DNA from: Chloroflexota bacterium
Lineage (GTDB): Bacteria > Chloroflexota > Anaerolineae > Aggregatilineales > Phototrophicaceae
NCBI GenBank assembly: GCA_023392115.1
Contig: JAEVZT010000557.1
Location: 1 to 8,854, forward strand
Direction: 5' to 3'
DNA length: 8,854 nucleotides
The stretch's first letter is position 1. Every line of letters begins with the position of its first letter. The translations under genes and the position numbers were made by a program. Positions 1 through 7,155 of this stretch are shown here, piece by piece. The notes below the pieces were generated by a model. It did not search any database. It was not told the DNA's origin and saw only the letters and a list, made by a program, of their open reading frames with translations.

Positions 1-1
1 C

Positions 2-943
2 GACGGCGACCCGGACGACGGTATCAGTCTGCACCTGCAATGCGGTGGGCAGGGCTTCTTCCTCTTCATGGCGTTGTCTGCCCGGTTTGCCATCACTCCA
101 GCCGTAGGCGATGATCCTACCGCCGTAACGAAGTACGATAACATCTATTGGTTCGACCCGGACGACATGACCCCGTTGATCAATCAACCCGGTCACGTTG
201 CGGCGCTCGAATACTTGCAGGAGCTGGCGGCAACGGGACCCGAGGCGCAGTTTGGCTGGGATCTCGGTACGGCTTGGGATAACTTCCTGACCGGCAATGC
301 GATTGCCACCTTCTCGTGGGGCGATGTTGGTTCGCTGGCGGAAGACCCGAACGCCTCGACGATCATGGGTAACCTTGGCGCAGCACGTATTCCATGTTCA
401 GACACGTGGTATGACCGTGAAACCGGCGAGTTCGTCACTGATACGGAAAACCCGAACTGCGTCGGTAACACGATCGGTGGGTCGTGGCATGGCGTTATTT
501 CAGCCGCCAGTGAAAACCAAGACTTGGCATATTACTTGCTGGCAATGCAGGCTACGCCCGCAATCCGTTTCTGGAACGTCACCTACGGCTGGACGGGTAT
601 CGATCCGGGCACGCTGGACGACCTGTTTGAAGATGCCGGCGGCAATGCCACGATTGAGGATTACGTCAGCGCGGGTTATAACGCCAGCGACGCCGAACAG
701 TTCATCACAGCTTACGGCGAAAACCTGTTCAGCTTCCCCACGACGCAGACTTACCTGCGAATCCCCGGAGCACCCCAATACTGGGAGATCCTTGATACCC
801 GTTTGGCGCAAGCCATGACCGGGCAGTCGAGCGCTGAAGAAGCCCTCAACGCTGCTGCAGAGGAATGGGATCAGGTGACGAATGATCTTGGACGCGAAGC
901 ACAGTTAAGAGTCTACCGAGAGGCGATCGGCTACCAACCCTAA
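2..943 (+). CDS. Carbohydrate ABC transporter solute-binding protein (5' partial)
   Basis: The reading frame is open from base 2 with no start in the window, so this is the C-terminal 313 residues of a protein whose family usually runs about 400-450 residues. An internal ATG at 68 is not the start, because the frame continues upstream with protein-like sequence. The role, inferred from family and neighbours, is to capture a sugar or oligosaccharide outside the membrane and hand it to the two permeases downstream. Family marks are many Trp/Tyr/Asp residues suited to sugar stacking, a GGSWHGV segment, and the C-terminal pattern EEWDQVTNDLGREAQ followed by YREAIGY, typical of family 1 (MalE/UgpB-like) binding proteins. 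Cysteines at codons 395-397 and 458-460 flank an acidic insert and could form a disulfide, which suits an extracytoplasmic protein. The signal peptide, if any, lies outside the window. The sugar is unknown. Confidence 0.88.
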   Translation, partial: DGDPDDGISLHLQCGGQGFFLFMALSARFAITPAVGDDPTAVTKYDNIYWFDPDDMTPLINQPGHVAALEYLQELAATGPEAQFGWDLGTAWDNFLTGNAIATFSWGDVGSLAEDPNASTIMGNLGAARIPCSDTWYDRETGEFVTDTENPNCVGNTIGGSWHGVISAASENQDLAYYLLAMQATPAIRFWNVTYGWTGIDPGTLDDLFEDAGGNATIEDYVSAGYNASDAEQFITAYGENLFSFPTTQTYLRIPGAPQYWEILDTRLAQAMTGQSSAEEALNAAAEEWDQVTNDLGREAQLRVYREAIGYQP

Positions 944-973
944 CCGCGTTCTCGAACACCTGAATTAAATGCA

Positions 974-1003
974 TGTGGGGGCGAGTCAACCACCGCCCCC
1001 ACA
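974..1003 (+). promoter_or_regulatory. Intercistronic hairpin between binding-protein and permease genes
   Basis: A perfect 10-bp inverted repeat (TGTGGGGGCG at 974-983, CGCCCCCACA at 994-1003) encloses a 10-base loop, 31 bases after the binding-protein stop. No T-run follows, so it is not a standard intrinsic terminator. Hairpins here in sugar ABC operons are known to protect the upstream mRNA from 3' decay or to reduce read-through, letting the binding protein outnumber the permeases. That role is inferred from position and structure only. Confidence 0.55.
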
Positions 1004-1061
1004 GCACCTTGTCCGACCTTGCCGCGGACGGACATCAACCTAATGGACTGGGGTTAACCAT

Positions 1062-1931
1062 ATGCTGCGGAACAAGAGCCGCGCAAGGCTGTTCTTCCTT
1101 GCACCCGGGGTCACATGGATTCTGTTATTCACCCTTTTTCCTCTCCTTTATTCGTTGTTTCTCAGCTTTACCAACTGGCGCCTTGGTCGAAATGCTAGTT
1201 TCATTGCGCTTGAGAACTATCGCCGGATTTTCAGCGATGTGCGTGTTGGGGAAACGGTTGTCACAACCGTCTTCTTGTCCGTTGGCGGGCTGTTACTGAC
1301 CCTCGTTTTTGGCACCTTTGTCGCTTGGCTGTTCAACCATGATCTGCCCGGAATTCGCCGCTTACGCAGCGTGTTAACGATGCCGTTGTTCGCCGCGCCG
1401 ATCGCGCTCGGCTTCCTCGGCAAAGTCATCTTTAACGAAACCGATGGTCCGGTGAACACGATGATTACGAGCCTCGGCGGCACAGGTGTCCCTTGGTTAA
1501 TTCATCCACTATGGGCGCGGGTAGCGGTGCTGCTCCTTGATGTATGGCAGTGGACGCCGTTTGTATTCATCGTCATTCTGGCTGCCATGCAGTCCATTTC
1601 GGACGAGTTGTACGAAGCCGGGCGGCTGGATACCAGTTCCGCTTGGCAGCTTTTTCGCCACATCACGTTGCCTCTCATCGCGCCGGCGTTAGGAACTGTG
1701 GCGCTGCTGCGGCTTGTGGAAACCTTTAAGATTCTCGATATTCCCCTGTCCTTCACCGGCGGCGGACCGGGGTCAGCAACCCAAACCTACTCGTATTACA
1801 CGTTCATCACCGGTTTGCGAAACTTTGACCTCGGATATGCGTCGTCGTTAGCTTACCTGCTCGTCATACTGGCAATTATCATCTCGTCTATTTACTTCTG
1901 GCGCGTTCGTGAACGATTTAACGTGGAGTAG
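1062..1931 (+). CDS. Carbohydrate ABC transporter permease, MalF/UgpA type
   Basis: This 289-residue inner-membrane protein is one half of the sugar translocation pore and pairs with the next gene. About six hydrophobic segments are visible, near residues 9-36, 66-92, 104-124, 151-177, 203-221 and 258-281. The ABC-permease EAA loop, which docks the ATPase, lies at about 182-208 and reads YEAGRLDTSSAWQLFRHITL before P204. Its usual second half, Asp-Gly-Ala, is Asp-Thr-Ser here, so the conserved glycine is replaced by T191, and the third residue of EAA is Gly. The SFTGGGPGSATQTY segment near 230-243 is common in this subfamily. The ATG at 1062 has a weak GGGG ribosome site at 1050-1053. The gene follows the binding-protein gene by 118 bases and precedes the second permease by 8, so one operon is likely. 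The sugar specificity is not readable. Confidence 0.92.
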   Translation: MLRNKSRARLFFLAPGVTWILLFTLFPLLYSLFLSFTNWRLGRNASFIALENYRRIFSDVRVGETVVTTVFLSVGGLLLTLVFGTFVAWLFNHDLPGIRRLRSVLTMPLFAAPIALGFLGKVIFNETDGPVNTMITSLGGTGVPWLIHPLWARVAVLLLDVWQWTPFVFIVILAAMQSISDELYEAGRLDTSSAWQLFRHITLPLIAPALGTVALLRLVETFKILDIPLSFTGGGPGSATQTYSYYTFITGLRNFDLGYASSLAYLLVILAIIISSIYFWRVRERFNVE

Positions 1932-1939
1932 CGTGAGCT

Positions 1940-2824
1940 ATGGTAACAACAAGAATCGCCGCCACTCGCCGTGGTAATCGTGCCGGATTCAATCTTGATG
2001 TCAGCCGTGTCTTGCTGTGGGCTGCTGTCATTGTCGTGACACTGGTCGCGCTCTACCCATTCGTCTGGGCGCTCATCACCTCATTGAAAAACCAGCGTGA
2101 AGCGCTTGAACCGACGCTGATCCCCTTCCTCCAGTTTCAGCCTTCCTTGGAAAACTGGAGTGCAGAACTGGGGCTGGGTTGGGCGGAAACATCGAAAGCG
2201 TTGACGAACAGCGCCCTCATCTCGATTGGCTCCACCCTCCTTGCCGTCATCATGGGGACGGCGACTGGTTACGGGTTGGCGCGCTTCCGCTACGGGATCG
2301 GCAACCGCAATTTAGTGTCTTGGGTGCTGTCTCAGCGCTTTCTGCCGCCTGTTGCGACGCTCATTCCATTTTTCCTGCTGCTGCAAAATCTCCAACTGAT
2401 TGACACGGTTCCGGGCATGATCATCGTCAATACGACATTTGTATTGCCCTTCGCCATTCTCATCATGCGCGACTTCTTTGCGGATTTCCCCAAGGAGCTA
2501 GAGGAAGCAGCCCTCGTGGACGGCGCGAATTATTTGCAAATATTCCTGCGAGTTGCGCTGCCGCTTGCCGCCCCGGCGCTGGCTGCCGCCGCCATTATCT
2601 GTTTTGCGTTCGCTTGGAATGAATTCCTGTTTGCCAATGTGTTGACGAGCCGCAATGCCCGTCCCTATACCGTGCTGGTTGCCAGTACAGGGACTGTTCG
2701 CGGCATTCATTTCGGATTCGTCGCAACGCGCATGCTGATCGCGGTCGCACTGCCGGTAATCCTTTCCCTCTTTGTGCAGCGCTATATTGTGCGGGGCTTA
2801 ACGCTCGGCGCGGTAAAAGGGTAA
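1940..2824 (+). CDS. Carbohydrate ABC transporter permease, MalG type
   Basis: The 294-residue partner permease of the importer, integral to the cytoplasmic membrane. The N terminus is basic, followed by a hydrophobic segment at about 23-48. Others lie near 91-114, 127-150, 158-178, 208-226 and 262-280. The EAA loop is canonical: EEAALVDGANYLQIFLRVAL at about 188-207 followed by P208, with the conserved D194-G195-A196. FAWNEFLFA at about 224-232 and the C-terminal QRYIVRGLTLGAVKG are hallmark MalG-family sequences. The start at 1940 has GGAG at 1925-1928, inside the end of the preceding gene, so the two permeases are probably translationally linked. No ATP-binding (MalK/UgpC-type) gene follows. 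In many Gram-positive and Chloroflexota genomes one unlinked ATPase such as MsmX or MsiK serves several importers, and that is inferred here. Confidence 0.94.
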   Translation: MVTTRIAATRRGNRAGFNLDVSRVLLWAAVIVVTLVALYPFVWALITSLKNQREALEPTLIPFLQFQPSLENWSAELGLGWAETSKALTNSALISIGSTLLAVIMGTATGYGLARFRYGIGNRNLVSWVLSQRFLPPVATLIPFFLLLQNLQLIDTVPGMIIVNTTFVLPFAILIMRDFFADFPKELEEAALVDGANYLQIFLRVALPLAAPALAAAAIICFAFAWNEFLFANVLTSRNARPYTVLVASTGTVRGIHFGFVATRMLIAVALPVILSLFVQRYIVRGLTLGAVKG

Positions 2825-2886
2825 CCGAATAGCTGAATCCCCGGATCGCCTGCATAATCTATCGCTTTGTGGCACAAGAGGCGGAT

Positions 2887-2892
2887 AAGGGG
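2887..2892 (+). promoter_or_regulatory. Ribosome binding site that decides the GH43-like gene start
   Basis: AAGGGG sits 10 bases before the ATG at 2903. A TTG at 2867 in the same frame would add 12 residues that are very basic (WHKRRIRGFSR) and has no purine-rich site before it. The ATG start also begins directly with the propeller-like sequence. Confidence 0.55.
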
Positions 2893-2902
2893 TTTCAGCA
2901 GG

Positions 2903-3856
2903 ATGAGGTTTTACCAACCGTTACTGAGCGACGATTCTCATGATCAGGGCGATCCGTTTCCGGTGCGCGACGGCGACCGCTACCTGACCTTCACGACGGC
3001 ACAGGATCAAACGGGCGCGTTTGCGACCTACGAGGCATCGCTGGATTTCGCGGAAGTGCGTTATCTCGGCATGGCGCTGGAGCGAGAAGCGGACGCCGCA
3101 CACTGGGCGGCGTGGGTAGGCTTCAGCGAGATAGTCGGCTGGGCGATGCTCTACTCGCGCTCGCTCGGCAGCGCGGGCGACGCCGCCCACATCGGTCACC
3201 GTATCTACCTCGCGCTGGCGGATCAGCCGGCGGGACCCTACAAGACAGTCCGCTGCATCACGCCGGGCGGTGACGACAACCAATCCTTTTTTATCGATCC
3301 TGACGTGCAGCTGGTCGATGGGCGGCTGATGTTCGCCTGCGCGACCGATTACGTCGACGACGAGCCGTTCGGCACGGGCATCGCTTGGGCGCCGATCAGC
3401 GATGACCTGTCGCACCTGCTCGAACCGCTCCAACCAATCCTGCGCGCGACGACCGACTACCACGTCTACGAGTCGCAGCGCGTCATGCCGTGGAAGCACA
3501 TCCCCGGCATCGATTGGGAGCAGGGGCAGACCGCCAAGTGGCACACGGTTGAAGCGCCGGTGATCCTGTCGCCGGATGTCGTGCTTTACAGTGGCGGCAA
3601 CTTTTCGCACCAGTACTTCGTCGGCGCGGCGGTGCGCCAGCCTGACGGCACGTGGCGGGACAGCGTGCAGGATGGGCATTTCGTCGTCAGTCCGGGGCAA
3701 ATCCCCGGCTTCACGTCGCCCGGTCACTGCGCCAAAGTGCCGGATCAGGACATGCTGATCATGGCGGGCTTGCCCGATGGGTGCTGGCCGCGCAAGATGT
3801 TCCTCGCGCCGCTGGCGTGGAACGCGCGGGGCTTGCCCTTCTGCCCGACGCCGTGA
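2903..3856 (+). CDS. GH43-like five-bladed beta-propeller glycoside hydrolase
   Basis: A 317-residue protein, close to the size of a bare GH43 catalytic domain, with no signal peptide and so probably cytoplasmic. Family 43 enzymes cut alpha-L-arabinofuranosyl or beta-xylosyl linkages. The expected landmarks appear in order: GDP with D17 as candidate general base, an AAWVGFSEIVGWAMLYS stretch (about 69-85) matching the W-A-P-x-V blade, IDPDV with D132 as candidate pKa modulator, VEAP with E217 as candidate general acid followed by VLYSGGNFSHQYFVGAA, and PGH with H275 matching the conserved fifth-blade histidine. The gene starts 78 bases after the permease operon, which fits breakdown of an imported pentose-containing oligosaccharide. 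The ATG at 2903 is preferred over an upstream TTG at 2867. GH43 membership is inferred from motif order alone. Related propeller families such as GH62, GH117 or GH130 are less likely alternatives. Confidence 0.72.
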   Translation: MRFYQPLLSDDSHDQGDPFPVRDGDRYLTFTTAQDQTGAFATYEASLDFAEVRYLGMALEREADAAHWAAWVGFSEIVGWAMLYSRSLGSAGDAAHIGHRIYLALADQPAGPYKTVRCITPGGDDNQSFFIDPDVQLVDGRLMFACATDYVDDEPFGTGIAWAPISDDLSHLLEPLQPILRATTDYHVYESQRVMPWKHIPGIDWEQGQTAKWHTVEAPVILSPDVVLYSGGNFSHQYFVGAAVRQPDGTWRDSVQDGHFVVSPGQIPGFTSPGHCAKVPDQDMLIMAGLPDGCWPRKMFLAPLAWNARGLPFCPTP

Positions 3857-3891
3857 GGCGAACGCGGCGGCGATATACGCCAAATGGCGCA

Positions 3892-3921
3892 TCGACCTGA
3901 GCGGGGCGCGACCGCTATAAT
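3892..3921 (+). promoter_or_regulatory. Sigma-70-type promoter of the LLM/BBE operon
   Basis: A perfect TATAAT lies at 3916-3921. A weak -35 match (TCGACC at 3892-3897, four of six to TTGACA) stands 18 bases upstream. Transcription would begin near 3928, giving a leader of roughly 28 bases before the ATG at 3956. This placement argues against the longer reading frame from an ATG at 3884, which would put the promoter inside the coding region. The stretch GCGCGACCGCTATAAT (3906-3921) recurs at 7948-7963 with two differences. Confidence 0.6.
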
Positions 3922-3955
3922 TGAGGGTCAAATCAACCAACGGGAAACTGAATCG

Positions 3956-6235
3956 ATGAACTACGGTCACCCGCTTCAGTTCGGCACGTTTATCACGCCG
4001 CTGAACAAGGAGCCGGAGACGGTCGTCGCGCTGGCAAAGCGCAGCGAAGCACTCGGCTATGATTTGGTTACGTTCCAAGACCATCCCTACCAATCGGCAT
4101 ATCTCGACACATGGACGCTTCTCGCATGGGTCGCCGGTCAAACCGAGCGCATCCATCTATCGGCAAATGTGATCAATCTGCCGCTGCGACCGCCGGCGGT
4201 GCTGGCGCGTTCGGCGGCGAGTCTCGATCTGCTTTCGGGCGGTCGCCTTGCGCTCGCGCTCGGCGCCGGCGCGTACTGGGACGGCATCGCCGCGATGGGT
4301 GGTCCGCGGCTGTCCCCGCGCGAGGCTGTCGACTCGCTCGGCGAAGCGATCGACGTGATTCGCGCCATGCTCGACGTTGGCGGCGTGCCGCGTCTGCGCT
4401 ATGAGGGAGATTACTATGACCTCAACGGCGCGCAGCCGGGACCCGTTCCAGTACACGACATCCCGATCTGGGTCGGCGGGGTCAAACCGCGCATGCTGCG
4501 CCTGATCGGGCGCAAGGCGGACGGTTGGCTGCCGACGCTCACGTACATGAAACCGGGCGATCTCAAGGCGGGTAACCGGATCATCGACCAAGCCGCAGTC
4601 GAAGCGGGCAGAGATCCGCGTGAGATTCGCCGCCTCGCCAATATCGCCGGGCGCTTCTCGACGGAGCGCGGCGGTTTTCTCGAAGGCACGAGCGGACAGT
4701 GGGTCGATGATCTGCTGCCGCTGGTTGTCGAGGATGGCATCAGCACGTTCATCTTGATGACTGACGACGAAGCGACGATGGAGCAGTTTGCCCGTGAAGT
4801 TGCTCCGGCACTGCGCGAGGCGGCTGAACGCGCGCTTCCGGGCGGGTTTTCAACGCGGGCGATGCGCCGCGCCTCGGTGCGCGCGAAACGCCGTTCGGGG
4901 ATTGACTATGACGGCGTTCCGGCATCGCTCACGGACGCGGTGATCGAGCCGGGGGATGCGGGTTACGGGCGCGTTAAGTCGACGTACATACGCGGCGGCG
5001 CGCCGGGTATCGTCTTTCAGGTCAAGGACACCGATCAAGTCGTGCAGGCGCTCGCCTTCGCCCGCGCCCATGCGCACCTGCCGCTCGGCATCCGCAGCGG
5101 CGGACACGGCATCAGCGGACGGTCGACGAACGACGGCGGCATAGTCATCGACCTGTCGAAGCTCAGCCGGATCGAGGTGCTCGACAAGGCGACGCGCCGC
5201 GTGCGCATTGAGCCGGGCGCGCGCTGGATGGACGTTGCCGCCGCGCTCGCACCCTACGGATGGGCGTTAAGCTCTGGCGATTACGGCGGCGTCGGCGTTG
5301 GCGGGCTGGCGACGGCGGGCGGCATCGGATGGATGTCGCGCCTGCACGGGCTGACGATCGATCACCTGCGCGCTGTCGAGATGGTGCTGGCGGATGGGTC
5401 GATTGTGCGCGCCAGCGATAGCGAAAACCGGGATCTGTTCTGGGCTGTGCGCGGCGCGGGCGGAAACTTTGGCATCGTGACGTCGTTCGAATTCCAAGCC
5501 GACGAGGTCGGCGAGGTCGGCTGGGGGCAGTTTGTATTTGACGCGGGCGACCCGGCGGACTTTCTCGAGAAGTGGGGCGCGGTTGTCGAGGCGTCGCCGC
5601 GTGACCTGACAAGCTTCTTGATCATGGGCGCGCCGCGCCGGGGGCAGTCGATGATCGCGCAGGTGATGGCGGTCGTCGCGTCCGACAAGCCCGAGATCAT
5701 CATCGACAGGCTTCAGCCGCTCGCGAACATCGCGCCGATGTACGATCAGCGCGTCGTCATCACGCCGTATGCCGGTTTGATGGCGAATGCGCAGGGCGGC
5801 GATCACGACGGGCAGGGCGAGCCAATCGGGCGCTCCGGTTTGGTCGAACACATCACGCCGGAATTCGCCGACGCTGCCGCACGGCTGATCCGCAGCGGCG
5901 CGGTGTACTTCTTCCAGATTCGCTCGGTTGGCGGCGCTGTCGCCGACGTCCCGCCGGAAGCGACCGCTTACGCCAACCGCTCGGCGAATTTCTCGGTGGC
6001 GGCATTCGGCACGAGCAGCCAGCGCGTCAACAGCCAGTGGGACGAACTGGCGCGCTACTTCGATGGGCTGTACATCAGCTTTGAAACCGACCGACGACCG
6101 GAGCGGTTGAACGACGCTTTCCCGGCGAAAACACTCGAACGACTGCGCGAATTGAAGGCACGCTACGACCCCGACAACCTCTTCCGCGACAACTTCAACA
6201 TCGCGCCGCAAGGCGTAGTCAGGAGTATGCCATGA
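3956..6235 (+). CDS. LLM flavin-dependent oxidoreductase fused to a BBE-type FAD oxidase
   Basis: A 759-residue two-domain, probably cytoplasmic protein. Residues 1 to about 290 form a luciferase-like (LLM) TIM-barrel oxidoreductase, with FQDHPYQ at 40-46, RSAASLDLLSGGRLALALGAG at 85-105 in outline, and IWVGGVKPRM at 171-180. A basic linker (about 285-320) leads to an FAD-binding PCMH-type domain: RSGGHG with H384, the expected histidyl-FAD attachment, VGVGGLATAGGIGWMSR at 446-462, and FWAVRGAGGNFGIVTSFEF at 495-513. A C-terminal BBE motif, YDPDNLFRDNFNIAP at 737-751, completes it. The cysteine that makes the second FAD bond in bicovalent relatives is absent near 441-445 (GDYGG), so a single covalent bond is expected. 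The start at 3956 is preferred because its N terminus aligns with that of the next gene and because a TATAAT lies downstream of the alternative ATG at 3884. The reaction and substrate are unknown; F420 or FMN could serve the LLM half. Confidence 0.88.
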   Translation: MNYGHPLQFGTFITPLNKEPETVVALAKRSEALGYDLVTFQDHPYQSAYLDTWTLLAWVAGQTERIHLSANVINLPLRPPAVLARSAASLDLLSGGRLALALGAGAYWDGIAAMGGPRLSPREAVDSLGEAIDVIRAMLDVGGVPRLRYEGDYYDLNGAQPGPVPVHDIPIWVGGVKPRMLRLIGRKADGWLPTLTYMKPGDLKAGNRIIDQAAVEAGRDPREIRRLANIAGRFSTERGGFLEGTSGQWVDDLLPLVVEDGISTFILMTDDEATMEQFAREVAPALREAAERALPGGFSTRAMRRASVRAKRRSGIDYDGVPASLTDAVIEPGDAGYGRVKSTYIRGGAPGIVFQVKDTDQVVQALAFARAHAHLPLGIRSGGHGISGRSTNDGGIVIDLSKLSRIEVLDKATRRVRIEPGARWMDVAAALAPYGWALSSGDYGGVGVGGLATAGGIGWMSRLHGLTIDHLRAVEMVLADGSIVRASDSENRDLFWAVRGAGGNFGIVTSFEFQADEVGEVGWGQFVFDAGDPADFLEKWGAVVEASPRDLTSFLIMGAPRRGQSMIAQVMAVVASDKPEIIIDRLQPLANIAPMYDQRVVITPYAGLMANAQGGDHDGQGEPIGRSGLVEHITPEFADAAARLIRSGAVYFFQIRSVGGAVADVPPEATAYANRSANFSVAAFGTSSQRVNSQWDELARYFDGLYISFETDRRPERLNDAFPAKTLERLRELKARYDPDNLFRDNFNIAPQGVVRSMP

Positions 6236-7146
6236 CCGATTACGGACACGATCTGCTGTTTGGCACGTTCACAACGCCGCTCGCCCAACCCGCCATGCAC
6301 GCCGTCGAACTGGCGATGGTGGCTGACCGCGCGGGGCTTGATCTTGTCACCTTTCAGGATCACCCGTACCAGCCGCGATTTTACGACACGTGGACGCTGC
6401 TGTCGTTTGTGGCGGCGCGCACTAAAAACGTTCGCGTCAGCCCGAACGTGCTCAATCTGCCGCTGCGGCAGCCCGCCGTCCTCGCTCGCAGCGCCGCCAG
6501 CCTTGATTTACTCAGCGGCGGGCGGGTTGAACTGGGCATCGGCGCGGGCGCGTTCTGGGACGCGATCGAGGCGATGGGCGGGCGGCGCTTAACGCCGGGA
6601 CAGTCGATCGCCGCGCTCGAAGAGGCGATTCACATCATACGCGAAATCTGGGCGACGGACGAGCGCAGCGGCGTGCGTTTCAACGGCGAGTACTATCAGG
6701 TCAAGGGCGCGAAACGCGGTCCCGCCCCGGCGCATAAGATCGGCATCTGGATCGGCGCGTACAAGCCGAGGATTCTCAAGCTGACCGGACAAATCGCCGA
6801 TGGTTGGCTGCCGTCGCTCAACTACATCAAGGGCGGATTGCCCGAGCTGCAAGCGATGAATGCGCGGATCGACGAGGGCGCGCAGGCGGCAGGACGCGAT
6901 CCGTCCGCCGTGCGCCGGCTGTTGAACATCACCGGCGAATTTGCCAGCGTGGGACGGTCCCTGTTCAACGGTCCGCCGAAGCAGTGGGCGGAAGACATCG
7001 CCGGGCTGGCGCTGGAACACGGCATCAGCGGCTTCATCCTCGCCGCCGATGACGCCGCGTCGATTGAGTTGTTCGCCAACGAGGTTGCCCCGGCGGCGCG
7101 GGAACTTGTCTCCGCCGAACGCGCCCGAAACTTGGCGGGTGTGTAG
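6232..7146 (+). CDS. LLM class flavin-dependent oxidoreductase, paralogue of the fused domain
   Basis: This 304-residue protein is a complete single-domain luciferase-like oxidoreductase. It aligns almost without gaps to the N-terminal half of the preceding fusion: YGH, FGTF.TPL, LVTFQDHPYQ, NLPLR.PAVLARSAASLDLLSGGR and ADGWLP are shared, and by eye about half of all positions agree. LLM enzymes transfer electrons between a deazaflavin (F420) or FMN and an organic substrate. Which cofactor applies cannot be settled here. The G-I-G-A-G segment at 102-106 and the GIWIGAYKPR segment at 171-180 are expected family positions near the cofactor site. The start codon overlaps the previous stop as ATGA (6232-6235), with AGGAG at 6221-6225 six bases before it, so translation is very likely coupled and the two products may act together or form a heteromer. 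No signal peptide is seen. Confidence 0.93.
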   Translation: MTDYGHDLLFGTFTTPLAQPAMHAVELAMVADRAGLDLVTFQDHPYQPRFYDTWTLLSFVAARTKNVRVSPNVLNLPLRQPAVLARSAASLDLLSGGRVELGIGAGAFWDAIEAMGGRRLTPGQSIAALEEAIHIIREIWATDERSGVRFNGEYYQVKGAKRGPAPAHKIGIWIGAYKPRILKLTGQIADGWLPSLNYIKGGLPELQAMNARIDEGAQAAGRDPSAVRRLLNITGEFASVGRSLFNGPPKQWAEDIAGLALEHGISGFILAADDAASIELFANEVAPAARELVSAERARNLAGV

Positions 7147-7155
7147 GTTTTACGG

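Noticed and set aside
68..70. ATG at 68 as the start of the binding-protein gene
   Set aside because: The frame is open back to base 2 and no signal peptide follows 68. The visible protein is too short to be complete.
1052..1059. GGTTAACC palindrome just before the first permease
   Set aside because: An 8-bp palindrome is expected by chance in a window this size, and no matching copy was noticed elsewhere.
2851..2858. TGCATAAT as a possible promoter for the GH43-like gene
   Set aside because: CATAAT is five of six to a -10, but no -35 match is visible at the right distance and the TG is one base out of the extended -10 position. The gene may simply be read from the transport operon.
3878..3889. 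CGCC-AAAT-GGCG hairpin after the GH43-like gene as a terminator
   Set aside because: The stem is only 4 bp and is not followed by a T-run.
3884..3955. A 24-residue N-terminal extension of the fusion gene from the ATG at 3884
   Set aside because: The TATAAT at 3916-3921 lies inside it, no ribosome site precedes 3884, and the paralogue's N terminus aligns with the 3956 start.
2921..4156. A 411-codon open frame on the - strand
   Set aside because: It lies across the GH43-like gene, the promoter and the start of the fusion gene. Its translation is Arg/Val/His-rich with no family motif, typical of an antisense frame in GC-rich DNA.
4840..4920. A frameshift or misassembly creating the LLM-FAD fusion
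   Set aside because: The frame is continuous with ordinary codon use through the linker, there is no stop or homopolymer run, and both flanking domains are intact. It cannot be excluded without reads.
5267..6211. A 314-codon open frame on the - strand
   Set aside because: It is antisense to the FAD domain, whose + strand motifs are unmistakable. Its composition is Arg/Ala/Asp-rich without recognisable domains.
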